Shown: positions 44,182 through 55,639 of the stretch, piece after piece
How positions within the stretch are numbered: position 1 is the first letter of the stretch
Layout: every line of letters starts with the position of its first letter
Assembly: GCA_947650285.1 (NCBI GenBank)
Contig: CANTFL010000068.1
Coordinates: 186,001-250,000 of the forward strand
Reading direction: 5' to 3'
Length of the DNA: 64,000 bases
Source: Hyaloperonospora brassicae
Taxonomy: Eukaryota; Oomycota; Peronosporomycetes; Peronosporales; Peronosporaceae
Program-made: the position numbers and the translations under genes
The notes under the pieces: generated by a model
Seen by the model: the letters and a program-made list of their open reading frames with translations, nothing else
Told to the model about the DNA's origin: nothing
Database searches by the model: none

Positions 44182-46008
44182 CTGGCCAGCATGATGGCAA
44201 TATTAGTCTTGAGACTCTTCCTTCCTTAGATACTCTCTTTGAACTAGACGAAATGTCTGACGGCGAATTTAGCCAAGCCTTACAGGCAGAAGAATTATCC
44301 GAGTTAGTGGTCATTCGGCCGGATATTGAGTTGAACTCATCCTCGTTATTGGACGAGTCTGTCCTTGAGAACACAAAGGCGGCATTGGATGCCCGAATTG
44401 GCTCTTCGATCCTTAAGGATCCTCTTGATCATTTCTATCCTTTGGTAAAGAAGTTTCAAGACGTGGTGTGTCACAACTCACCGTCCGTCTTACCTCCGGA
44501 TAGAGGTGTAAGTCATGAAATTGACTTGGTTCATGGAACTAAATACTGCGTAACACGGCAGTGGCCTTTACCGAAGACACATTGTGACTTCATTGACGAC
44601 TTCTTTCGTGTAAAGCACGCAGCGGGGATGGTACGTGAGAGCAAATCTCCCCATTCCACGCCCACATTTTGTGTCCGAAAGCCCAATGGGAAGTGGCGCA
44701 TTGTTCATGCTTACAATAAGCTTAATGCTGCCACGATCCCGGCTCAGACACCAATCCCTAGGAAAGATGTTCTTCAGAACAATATGGTGGGATGTACAAT
44801 GTACAGTGCGCTCAACTTAGTCGATGGTTATTACCAATTGCTCATGCGTGAGAAGGATATTCCGCTGACAGCGGTTAGTACCCCGATCGGTATGCTCTGG
44901 GAGTGGCTAGTAATGCCACAGGGCTTGTCCAATGCCCCAGCTACGTACAATCGTCTTGTGACACAGCTGTTTCGTCCTCACCGAGGTTATGCACAGACTT
45001 ACTTTGATGACATTTTTGTCCATAGTCGTGCTATGAACGGCCGTCTGATGTGGATAATCACATCGACCATTTACGAGCAGTGCTCGAGTGCATGCACACG
45101 AACAAGTTGTATGCCAACGCCTCTAAGTGCATCTTTGGTGCACAAGAGATTCCCTTTTTAGGGTGCTTCATTGGGAAGCGTGGTCTTAGAGCGGATCCTA
45201 CTAAGATAAAAGCCATAGTCGATTGTCGGTTCCTAAGAACCAAAAGGACCTACGTAAGTGGCTTGGTCTCGCCAATTACTTACACAAGTATAGTGCAAAC
45301 TATGCAGACATGGCTCGGCCATTATCCAATCTCCTTAAAAAGAATACGGAGTGGTGTTGGACTAACACTGAGCATGAAGCCTTTACGGCGGTTAAAGAGA
45401 GTCTTCTTCATGCGCCAATCTTGGCTTTGCCCGATCCTGATCGGCCTTTCAGTGTCTTCTGTGACGCATCTGATTTTGCCATCGGCAGTGCTCTGTTACA
45501 AACAGACGATAATGGACGGGAACGCGTCATTGCGTTTCAGTTCCGACAGCTCAAAGCAGCTGAGAAGAACTATCCAGTTCATGACAAAGAGCTGCTTGCG
45601 ATAAAGTATGCTTTAGTCAAATTCAGAGTTCATCTGTTTGGCTCTAAGCCTTTTGTGATCTATACAGATCATGCGTCATTACGCACTGCGACCCAGTCGC
45701 CACATCTCTCTCAGCAAATAGCCCGTTGGCTCTCATTCTTTGCTGAATACAACTTCGAGGTGAAGTACAAGCCGGGCAAGCAGAATGCTTTGGCTGATGC
45801 GTTGTCACGTAGGCCTGAATATGAGCTTGCTCATGTTACGACTCTGTCATCATCGGTCACAGACCTCATTCGTTCGGCATATGCCAAAGATGAACACTGT
45901 GTAGCTCTGCTACGTGCTCTAGGGAGCGAGGAGTTTAACGACTCAGACATTAAATTGTTGGCACGATTACGTGCGACGCTACATCGATCAAAGTCTGTTG
46001 TGCTATAG
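44178..46008 (+). pseudogene. Gy-5 RT and RNase H, with shared frameshifts
   Basis: 44178-45161: HEIDLVHGTKYCVTRQWPL, SPHSTPTFCVRKPNGKWR, LWEWLVMPQGLSNAP, catalytic YFDD (TYFDDIFVHSR). The frame shifts near 45050 (IFGAQEIPFLGCFIG) and again near 45230 (KDLRKWLGLANYLHKYSANY). 45223-46008 holds RNase H: FCDASDFAIGSAL, KELLAIKYAL, YTDHASLRTATQ, ADALSRRPE. Open-frame lengths (327, 184, 261) are identical in Gy-6. Confidence 0.9.
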
Positions 46009-47640
46009 CACGGATGTGGAGGATACTCCCCGTATCGTTGTCCCTCATGATGAGGAATTGAAGTATCGCATCCTCTATGAGGCGCATGATACTGCGGTGA
46101 GCGGTCATCTCGGCCGTGAGAAGACCTATGGCTTAGTTGACCAATGCTATTGGTGGCCCAAACTATACACATGGGTGAGCACATATGTGCGTACGTGTGA
46201 AACGTGTCATCGGGTAATACCCTCACCTCACGCGGCCGCGCCGCTGGCTAGCTTGCCTGTACCCAAGGGGTATTGGGAGTCCATCAGCATGGATTTCCTG
46301 TTCGGATTACCGAAAGATTCGTATGGCAATACGGGTATTGTGGTCTTTGTTGACCGTTTGAGCAAGATGGCTCATTTAGCGGAGGTGCCGGATGCCATTG
46401 ATGGTGAAGGTACAGCTACGTTGTTTATCGATCGCGTGTTTCGACAACACGGTTTACCGTTGGCAATTGTCTCTGATAGATATCCTCGCTTCACTGGGAA
46501 GTTTTGGAAAACCATCTTCAAGGTGCTCGGCACACGTTTGGCCATGTCCACAGCGGATCATCCGCAGACTGATGGTCAAACCGAGCGAGTGAATCGCATC
46601 ATCGGTGACATCTTGCGCATTGTTTGCGCTGAAAAGCCTAAGCGTTGGAGTTCGATGCTCCCTGTCGTTGAGTTTGCGTTGAATAACGCCGTGCATGCCT
46701 CCACCGGCTACACACCATTTTATGTGAATGGTTTCACACACCTTCGCGTTCCGTCAACGCTACCACTGCGTGATTCAGGGCTTGGTGGGGGAGGAGTTGC
46801 CGATCGGCTTGCTGATATCAGCCCTGCTACTGTTCAAAACAGGTAAGCGAGTTTCTCGCAACGCGATTGAATGTCTTACGACATGTGCGTGACGCACTGG
46901 CTGATAGCCAAGACAAGCAGAAGGAACAAGCTGATGCTAAAGGCAGAGGTTGTATTGAACGTTATAAGGTCGGAGACCAAGTTCTACTCAATGCTAAAAA
47001 CCTACCTACAAATGTAGTGTCCGCCGTCTTCACGACAAAGTTGCGTCCGCGCTTCATTGGGCCGTTCACGGTCATCGCTAAGAAGGGATTGGCGTACACG
47101 CTCAACCTTCCGCGCAAACTGCGCATGCACCCCGTGTTCTACATTGGCTTGCTTAAGCCGTATCGGGATCCATCTTACTTGAACTTAAAGGCGCTTGCGC
47201 CGCATAGGTTGGCCTTGCCATCGGCTGCTGAATCCGTATCAGGAGGTCAAGCTGAGCCTCCATCCGGGCTTGGCCCAACTCCAACGCCTGGACACGGGCT
47301 CGCACCGCGTCAAACGCACTATGGGTCTTACCCAATGTCTCACGGAGACCACTCAGCTCGAGGATCACCTTCTCATGATCCTCCTTCGGTATCCCGACCA
47401 CCTCCGACGCTGCTCGATGAGCAAGGGAACCGCCGATTTCATGTGGAGCGACTCCTGAAACGACGTCGTCGTCAGGGTCAATACCAGTATATGGTGAAGT
47501 GGCGAGGGTACCTGAAGTCGGAAAACTCGTGGGACTTAAGATACCCCTTCGGCAGAATTTCCCATACGCCTTTGATGTTTTTGAACATCGTGGCAGGGTT
47601 CATCTCTCGAATGAGAACGCTTCTCACCAATAGTGGTGGA
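45971..47640 (+). pseudogene. Gy-5 integrase and chromodomain
   Basis: 45971-46846: zinc region HDTAVSGHLGREK and CETCHRV; core Asp in SMDFLFGLPKD, second in VSDRYPRFTGKFW, Glu in QTDGQTERVNRI. A stop after 46846 precedes NVLRHVRDALADSQDKQKEQ (46867-), the GPF domain (RFIGPFTVIAKKGLAYTLNL), FYIGLLKPY, linker, and a chromodomain (RRFHVERLLKRRRRQ, YMVKWRGYLKSENSWD) that then shifts frame. D,D,E residues are intact. Confidence 0.85.
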
Positions 47641-48451
47641 GGCAGATGGGTAGTTGTGTACCGCTTGACCAACACCCACATCAATCGGCACAGCCGGAGC
47701 ATAGCGTGTGTGAGTTCGCAACTGGCCTCTGGCCTCAAGATTGGCGTATTCATAGCGAAGCTTTCGTTCTAGACGAACATCTGCCACATAGACACTTGCT
47801 ATGAGAGCTAACACGCTGCTGAGGTGTCGTTTCCGATGCATCTAGCAAAAAAGTTTTGTCTTCTTTCACCTAAGATTCGCCTGCGAATAGGAGGATGGTT
47901 ATACCCTTCATCGGTGGAACCGGTGCACCCCGTGCTTGCGTGTCAAGTCGCAACTTGTATTGACTCTGAGTCGTCAAACGAGGTTGCAGGTACCTCTCAC
48001 GAAGTACCTGTCGACCTGCCACCTCATCAGAAGATGTTGGATCAGCGCCAATGGCCCACGTTGTCAAAGAACGACCCGTCGTTTGGCATATACGCTCATC
48101 CACATTGAGTGGTCTAAACAGATATCCACGACGACCCTCAAGGGTTGCAGCAAGCTGCATACGGCGCTGAGCGCTCTCCTCTCGTTGGATAGCCAACTGT
48201 TGTTGCTCGTCGAGCGGATTAGTGATGATGGCATCGCCCACGATAAGTATTTGATGCGGCGCCGATGGCGCGTTGGCTTCTCCGCGCTCGGCAAATGGGT
48301 TTAGTGCAATATGAGGCGCTGCCTCTTGCACTGGTGAGTCGCAAATTGTCCTCTCTTCACCATGGATATCGGTATCGCTACCATAATCCGCCTCCACATC
48401 GATGCCGAGGTATGACGAGAGAGTCGAGGACTCATGGGGTGGCGATGCCAT
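47153..48451 (-). pseudogene. Gy-5 antisense gene
   Basis: ATG at 48451-48449 (MASPPHESSTLSSYLG), ALNPFAERGE, AIITNPLDEQQQLAIQREE, LTTWAIGADPTSSDEVAGR, MKGITILLFAGES then stop at 47870. A second frame starts near 47841 (MHRKRHLSSV, ADVRLERKLRYEYANLEA, KRSHSRDE.CHDVQKHQRRM). The coiled-coil tail is at 47401-47153 (VRARVQALELGQARMEAQLD). Broken by shifts, yet about 45% identical to the Gy-6 protein in its first half. Function unknown. Confidence 0.6.
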
Positions 48452-48559
48452 GGCGTTTTGTGTGTTGCCAACCGTAAGGTTGAAGCGCACACACACCGTC
48501 CTCTTCAAAGAAAGAATTCGATTGACGTTTTGTGGAAACATCAGTCTGGTGTGGGAGAG

Positions 48560-49089
48560 TGTAACGGGTTACACGTCGACTGGTAGTCGACAATAGGTGT
48601 GGTACACACAAGGGATCGGATCCCCTTTAAAGTAATATTGGAACACACGTATCAATTGTTGAAGACTGATGTCTGTCAACCATTGATAACGAGATCTTTT
48701 AATAGGTTTATTCAGGATATAAGTGAGTAGGTTATTTACTTTGTTCTACGGTGTTCTTTTCGATTAAGAGAATAAATAAAGTTCAGCTTCTATTTTGATC
48801 CAAAAGACACGTGCCTCTCTGAGGCGTCTTGCGATCGTAAGGAAGTAGCAACGCCTTGTTAAGGCAGCTATTCCTTGTGCACTCTGTGCGTTTGATTCTT
48901 TGAATCGTTTGGTCCCCCTGGAACAGGGACCGTAAGCTCTCTGAGCTTGTTGAATCTCTGAGTCGAGTTCTTTAGACCACCTTTTGGCTCTCGGATCTGT
49001 TGACTCTTTGAGTTGGGTTCGTAGAACCAAAGTTGCTCATTGAACGTCAAGTCTTCCTCTGACCTAATGAGCTGTGTAGCTCCGCTATA
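48560..49089 (+). repeat. Gy-5 3' LTR
   Basis: 530 bp; about three differences from the 5' LTR (one deleted G at the start, two substitutions near the end). Confidence 0.9.
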
Positions 49090-49297
49090 CAAAGCGTGTT
49101 GGTATAATCGACGCCACTTGGCATTGAAGTTGCCCTACAAGGGTCGTTCTGTATTTTAAAAATCTTTCGAAACGCGGGTATAACGCGTCCGGATCTGTGT
49201 CAAATGTTTTGTCGTATTTGAGGCCCACGGCATCGGTCAGCTTAGTGAGCGTGGCCTTCTGGGGATCACAGAGAGAGTTGCGTTGTTCCATCCTCAC
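49085..49297 (-). pseudogene. Gypsy gag N-terminal remnant (Gy-4 or another element)
   Basis: Minus-strand start MEQRNSLCDPQ and PRFERFLKYRTTLVGQLQCQ, then VASIIPTRF, against MEQSTPLNEAQ and QNQVASAMPTRYL in Gy-6. Cut by the Gy-5 LTR. To its right lies a primer-site remnant (TGCTACCA, 49341-49348, minus) and then LTR sequence. Confidence 0.65.
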
Positions 49298-49354
49298 AGA
49301 GGATCAGTCTTTACAGACAAAAAAGTAGACTGACTACATATGCTACCAAATGCT

Positions 49355-49649
49355 GCAAAGTTGGTATAGCCCCTAGCTATAGGAAGGATTTAGGCATCGA
49401 TGAAAACTTGTTCTGAGCGAGAATAACGACTCTACGAGTCTTTCTGCTCAGTGAACTACGACTCGATGAGTCGAGTAGTTCGTAGAATAATGACTTTGCG
49501 AGTCAACACAGCTTAGGGAGCTACGAGTACAAATTGATGAGACTAAGGATATAGTGAATCCACTGCACAATGTGAGATATTTTATATCTTAATAAGGATT
49601 ACAAATTCTGTAAACGATCGAAGACGCCTTATGAAGGAACGCGTTTATA
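49355..49649 (-). repeat. Old 5' LTR, 3' half, split by Gy-6
   Basis: Minus-strand sequence with paired GACTCGTAGAGTC, GACTCATCGAGTC and ACGCGTTCCTTCATAAGGCG resembles the R-U5 half of the Gy-6 LTR. It continues beyond Gy-6 at 57240-57428 (CAGTTCTCATTTTGATCAG against CAGTTCCCCTTTTGATCAA in the Gy-6 LTR) and, after the solo LTR, to about 57903. Confidence 0.55.
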
Positions 49650-50134
49650 TGTAGCGGAGCTACACATCTCCTTAAGCCAGAGGAAGACTTAACGCTCTCA
49701 CGAGCAACTTTGGTTCACAGAATCCGACTCAGAGAGTCAATAGCTCAGAGAGCTAACGGTCCTCGTTCAAGAGGGACCAAACGATTCAAACGAATCACAG
49801 CACAGAGTGCTCGAGGACAAGCTACCTTTACAGGCGTTGCTTTTGTCCTCCCGATCAAAGACGCCTCGTAAGGCACGCGTCTCTTATTGATCAAAAGGGG
49901 AACTGAATTTTATTTCTTTTTTAAACCTAAAGAACACCATAGAACAACGTACTTAACCTAGTCACTAAGGTTCAAAGTAAAACCTCTCTAAAGATCTCGT
50001 AACCAATTGATGACAGACATCAGTCTTCAACAATTGATACACTCACTGTGTTCTAAAATTACTTTATAGGTTACCCCCTCTCTTGCGTGCACCACACCTA
50101 TCGTCGACTACCAGTCGACGTGTCACCCGTTACA
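49650..50134 (-). repeat. Gy-6 3' LTR
   Basis: TGTAAC (minus, 50134) to GCTCCGCTACA (49650). About 96% identical to 56756-57239 by eye; only about 75% to the Gy-5 LTRs. Confidence 0.9.
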
Positions 50135-50239
50135 TCCTCCCCCACCAGACTGACGTTACCACAAAACGTCAATCGGTTTCTTTCCTCGAAGAGGTCGGTG
50201 TGTGTGCGCTTACCTCACGGTGGCAAAACACGAAATATC

Positions 50240-51541
50240 ATGGCATCTCCACCCAACGAGTCTCGGACTCTTTCCATCTACCTCGGTCTCAATGAGGATG
50301 TGGACTATGTTAGTGATAATAGTGTCCCTAAAGATGAAGGGATATCGTCCCACTCCGCTGTTTCTGAGGCTCGACCTCTAACAGCACCGAATCCGTTCGT
50401 TAGACGTGGTGTTACCACAGCGCCAGGGGCGCAGCATCATACAACAGATGCAGATGAGAACATCATCACAAATCCGCTCGACGAGCAACAGGAGTTAACC
50501 CTCCAGCGTGAGGAGCGTGCTCTACGTCGCACTCATACCCAGACGGTTATCCAATACCGGAGTGTTAACGTGTTTACAACACCTGACGTGGAGCAACGCT
50601 TCCGTCAAACGGAAGACCGTAGCCTTTCAACATGGGCCATGGGCCCCGAGGCTACGTCGCCAGAAGATATAGCCGTTCGTCAGGCTCTAAATGAGAGATA
50701 TCTCGAAAAATTCTTTACCACGCAAGGTCAGTACCGCGCGCATCTTGAGAGCTTGTCTCGTGGTTTCTCGGTTCGACCGATTAAGGGCGTGCCCATCTTG
50801 TTGTTCGCTGGCGAACTTCCCGAGGAGGAGAGCAATCAGTTCATCCGTTGAGTGTATCGCAAGCGACACCTTAGCAGTGTGCCAGCGCTGCGGGCCAGCG
50901 CCGATGTGGCCGACGTTCGGTTGGAACGAAAGCTTCGGATCGAGTATGCCAAACTTAAGGCCAGGGGTCAGTTGCGTACACGTACGCGTTATGCTCCGGC
51001 TACAATGGCAATTACGGGTCACGATCCTAAGGTGCGGAGCGACACGCTACCTCCCACCACTATTGGTGAGAAGCGTTCTCATTCGCAAGGCGACCCTGGT
51101 CACGATGTTCAAAAACATCAACGGCGTATGGGCAATCCTGCCGAAGGGGTATCTCATACTCCCACGAGTTCTCCGACTCCGGGTACCCTCGCCACCTCAC
51201 CATATACTGGTATTGACCCTGACGACGACGTCGTTTCAGGAGTCGCTCCACATGAAACCGGCGGTTCCCTTGCTCATCGAGCAGCGTCGGAGGTGGTCGG
51301 TATACAGAAGGAGGAGCATGAGAAGGTGCTCCTCGAGCTGAGTGGTCTCCGTGAGACATTGGGTAAGACCCATAGTGCGTTTGACGCGGTGCGAGCCCGT
51401 GTCCAGGCGTTGGAGTTGGGCCAAGCCCGGATGGAGGCTCAGCTTGACCTCCTGATACGGATTCAGCAGCCGATGGCAAGGCCAACCTATGCGGCGCAAG
51501 CGCCTTTAAGTTCAAGTAAGATGGATCCCGATACGGCTTAA
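50240..51541 (+). pseudogene. Gy-6 antisense gene (best-preserved copy)
   Basis: ATG at 50240 (MASPPNESRTLSIYLG), then APNPFVRRGV, ENIITNPLDEQQELTLQREE, LSTWAMGPEATSPEDIAVR, IKGVPILLFAGELPEEE, and a TGA at 50849. The same frame continues at once (VYRKRHLSSVPALRAS, ADVRLERKLRIEYAKLKA) to a coiled-coil tail (HEKVLLELSGLRETLGKTH, VQALELGQARMEAQLD) and stop at 51541: 433 codons with a single internal stop. The last 480 bp lie opposite the integrase-chromodomain linker and chromodomain of Gy-6 pol. No known domain. Its survival as a nearly open frame in an element whose gag and pol are riddled with shifts is noteworthy. Confidence 0.65.
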
Positions 51542-52724
51542 GCAAGCCAATGTAGAACACGGGGTGCATGCGCAGTTTGCGCGGAAGGTTGAGCGTGTAC
51601 GCCAATCCCTTCTTAGCGATGACCGTGAACGGCCCAATGAAGCGCGGACGCAACTTTGTCGTGAAGACGGCGGACACTACATTTGTAGGTAGGTTTTTTA
51701 GCATTGAGTAGAACTTGGTCTCCGACCTTATAACGTTCAATACAACCTCTGCCTTTAGCATCAGCTTGTTCCTTCTGCTTGTCTTGGCTATCAGCCAGTG
51801 CGTCACGCACATGTCGTAAGACATTCAATCGCGTCGCGAGAAACTCGCTTACCTGTTTTGAACAGTAGCAGGGCTGACATCAGCAAGCCGATCGGCAACT
51901 CCTCCCCCACCAAGCCCTGAATCACGCAGTGGTAGCGTTGACGGAACGCGAGGGTGTGTGAAACCATTCACATAAAATGGTGTGTAGCCGGTGGAGGCAT
52001 GCACGGCGTTATTCAACGCAAACTCAACGACAGGGAGCATCGAACTCCAACGCTTAGGCTTTTCAGCGCAAACAATGCGCAAGATGTCACCGATGATGCG
52101 ATTCACTCGCTCGGTTTGACCATCAGTCTGCGGATGATCCGCTGTGGACATGGCCAAACGTGTGCCGAGCACCTTGAAGATGGTTTTCCAAAACTTCCCA
52201 GTGAAGCGAGGATATCTATCAGAGACAATTGCCAACGGTAAACCGTGTTGTCGAAACACGCGATCGATAAACAACGTAGCTGTACCTTCACCATCAATGG
52301 CATCCGGCACCTCCGCTAAATGAGCCATCTTGCTCAAACGGTCAACAAAGACCACAATACCCGTATTGCCATACGAATCTTTCGGTAATCCGAACAGGAA
52401 ATCCATGCTGATGGACTCCCAATACCCCTTGGGTACAGGCAAGCTAGCCAGCGGCGCGGCCGCGTGAGGTGAGGGTATTACCCGATGACACGTTTCACAC
52501 GTACGCACATATGTGCTCACCCATTTGTATAGTTTGGGCCACCAATAGCATTGGTCAACTAAGCCATAGGTCTTCTCACGGCCGAGATGACCGCTCACCG
52601 CAGTATCATGCGCCTCATAGAGGATGCGATACTTCAATTCCTCATCATGAGGGACAACGATACGGGGAGTATCCTCCACATCCGTGCTATAGCACAACAG
52701 ACTTTGATCGATGTAGCGTCGCAC
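51060..52724 (-). pseudogene. Gy-6 integrase and chromodomain
   Basis: 51849-52724: zinc region, SMDFLFGLPKD, VSDRYPRFTGKFW, QTDGQTERVNRI (D,D,E intact). 51060-51824: KKGLAYTLNLPRKLRMH, FYIGLLKPY, Pro/Gly/Ser-rich linker, chromodomain (NRRFHVERLLKRRRRQ, YMVRWRGYPESENSWEYE) to the stop. The stop between the two frames is the same as in Gy-5. Confidence 0.88.
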
Positions 52725-54517
52725 GTAATCGTGCCAACAATTTAATGTCTGAGTCGTTAAACTCCTCGCTCCCTAGAGCACGTAGCAGAGCTACACAGTG
52801 TTCATCTTTGGCATATGCCGAACGAATGAGGTCTGTGACCGATGATGACAGAGTCGTAACATGAGCAAGCTCATATTCAGGCCTACGTGACAACGCATCA
52901 GCCAAAGCATTCTGCTTGCCCGGCTTGTACTTCACCTCGAAGTTGTATTCAGCAAAGAATGAGAGCCAACGGGCTATTTGCTGAGAGAGATGTGGCGACT
53001 GGGTCGCAGTGCGTAATGACGCATGATCTGTATAGATCACAAAAGGCTTAGAGCCAAACAGATGAACTCTGAATTTGACTAAAGCATACTTTATCGCAAG
53101 CAGCTCTTTGTCATGAACTGGATAGTTCTTCTCAGCTGCTTTGAGCTGTCGGAACTGAAACGCAATGACGCGTTCCCGTCCATTATCGTCTGTTTGTAAC
53201 AGAGCACTGCCGATGGCAAAATCAGATGCGTCACAGAAGACACTGAAAGGCCGATCAGGATCGGGCAAAGCCAAGATTGGCGCATGAAGAAGACTCTCTT
53301 TAACCGCCTTAAAGGCTTCATGCTCAGTGTTAGTCCAACACCACTCCGTATTCTTTTTAAGGAGATTGGATAATGGCCGAGCCATGTCTGCATAGTTTGC
53401 ACTATACTTGTGTAAGTAATTGGCGAGACCAAGCCACTTACGTAGGTCCTTTTGGTTCTTAGGAACCGACAATCGACTATGGCTTTTATCTTAGTAGGAT
53501 CCGCTCTAAGACCACGCTTCCCAATGAAGCACCCTAAAAAGGGAATCTCTTGTGCACCAAAGATGCACTTAGAGGCGTTGGCATACAACTTGTTCGTGTG
53601 CATGCACTCGAGCACTGCTCGTAAATGGTCGATGTGATTATCCACATCAGACGGCCGTTCATAGCACGACTATGGACAAAAATGTCATCAAAGTAAGTCT
53701 GTGCATAACCTCGGTGAGGACGAAACAGCTGTGTCACAAGACGATTGTACGTAGCTGGGGCATTGGACAAGCCCTGTGGCATTACTAGCCACTCCCAGAG
53801 CATACCGATCGGGGTACTAACCGCTGTCAGCGGAATATCCTTCTCACGCATGAGCAATTGGTAATAACCATCGACTAAGTTGAGCGCACTGTACATTGTA
53901 CATCCCACCATATTGTTCTGAAGAACATCTTTCCTAGGGATTGGTGTCTGAGCCGGGATCGTGGCAGCATTAAGCTTATTGTAAGCATGAACAATGCGCC
54001 ACTTCCCATTGGGCTTTCGGACACAAAATGTGGGCGTGGAATGGGGAGATTTGCTCTCACGTACCATCCCCGCTGCGTGCTTTACACGAAAGAAGTCGTC
54101 AATGAAGTCACAATGTGTCTTCGGTAAAGGCCACTGCCGTGTTACGCAGTATTTAGTTCCATGAACCAAGTCAATTTCATGACTTACACCTCTATCCGGA
54201 GGTAAGACGGACGGTGAGTTGTGACACACCACGTCTTGAAACTTCTTTACCAAAGGATAGAAATGATCAAGAGGATCCTTAAGGATCGAAGAGCCAATTC
54301 GGGCATCCAATGCCGCCTTTGTGTTCTCAAGGACAGACTCGTCCAATAACGAGGATGAGTTCAACTCAATATCCGGCCGAATGACCACTAACTCGGATAA
54401 TTCTTCTGCCTGTAAGGCTTGGCTAAATTCGCCGTCAGACATTTCGTCTAGTTCAAAGAGAGTATCTAAGGAAGGAAGAGTCTCAAGACTAATATTGCCA
54501 TCATGCTGGCCAGTCAA
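52687..54517 (-). pseudogene. Gy-6 RT and RNase H
   Basis: Same three open frames and the same break points as Gy-5; one residue change in the RNase H frame (HEAFKAVKE for HEAFTAVKE). Catalytic YFDD, CDASDFAIG and YTDHASLRT present. Confidence 0.9.
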
Positions 54518-55620
54518 CCCATTGACAAGTGTATATAGTGTATTATTACGATCATCACTTCGTGACTTCTTAGACGTTGGGCGCTTACAGTTGTTACCCT
54601 ATTCTGGGATTGTTTCCTCAAAAAAACCTTACGCCTCCTAGAGGCCGGGACAGTAGGGTCCCTATGGTTGCTATTCATCTTAGCACGCTCTATACGAGAG
54701 CTCATGTCTTGAACGACATCTGGTGAAGTGTTACGTAACTCGAACACTTCACTCAGTGGATTTCCACGCACCACTTCACGACCAGCATCCGGGTCTAGCC
54801 CTGTATGCTCTGGCTTATCGCCAACAATGTCATTACCGACATCCAGTGTGGTGCCAACTCGGCCACCCTCACTCGGTGGAATTTCACGTGCCACCCCACT
54901 CACATCAGAGGAAGTACATTCTTGATGTCTCGGCCCTTGGCCAATCATGCTAATAGCATGCAGTGACTCATTATCACAACGAGTATCACTCAACGGAGTA
55001 CAACTCGCTTCACATACGGTGAAAGAGCTCCGCTCAATATGGATGTCATTGACATTGGAGTTAATTAACTCTGACATACCAATGTCCAGCACATTGACAT
55101 CTTCCGTCAATGGCTCGCGCCAATAGCGCTTTTGTTGACTAGAAAAGGTGGGTTCATGACTCTCCAAAGCTTTGCTAGGAACATTGCGCGTGGCGCCTAA
55201 GGTCTTAGACCTCCAATCAATCCTTGGCTCATGGCGTGCAAGCCAAGCCATACCTAGGATGAGATCATATCTCGAATCCAAATCGAGGACAAGACAGTGT
55301 TCAATGCTGTCAAAGTCCAAAAACTTCACGCCTAAGTTCAACGGAACTTTAGGCACAGTAACGCGACTACCAGGCGCTAACCGAACAGTGATGGAATCAC
55401 CTTCGTGCGCTTTGCGCGCCTCAGCGTATTGCTGACTCCCCTCAAGGGAACGACGTCTAGCATAATTGCATGATGCTTCGGAGTCGATTAGGATCGACCA
55501 ATGCTTTTCAAAGCCTTTAACTTTCGCCTCGGCGACTGACAAGCCAGGCTTGTATCCACGCTCTGTGCTGGGGGGCACAGAGCTCGGTGGGGATAAGCCC
55601 TGTTTCACTCTACCTCGCAT
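54514..55620 (-). pseudogene. Gy-6 aspartic protease and linker
   Basis: 368-aa frame with four residue differences from Gy-5. Carries the same DSEAS in place of DSGAS at the active site and the same terminal stop overlapping the RT frame. Confidence 0.8.
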
Positions 55621-55639
55621 AGAAGTGAAAGAACTCAGT

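Larger units (their letters stand above)
41409..49089 (+). mobile_element. Gy-5: full-length Ty3/Gypsy element, plus strand
   Basis: Two LTRs (41409-41939, 48560-49089) differ at about three of 531 positions, so insertion is recent, yet gag and pol contain many shifts and stops. Flanking 5-mers (GAAGA left, CAAAG right) do not match, so the target site has been altered. Inserted in old Gypsy gag sequence. The core about 42375-47490 is almost identical to Gy-6, including lesions. Confidence 0.9.
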
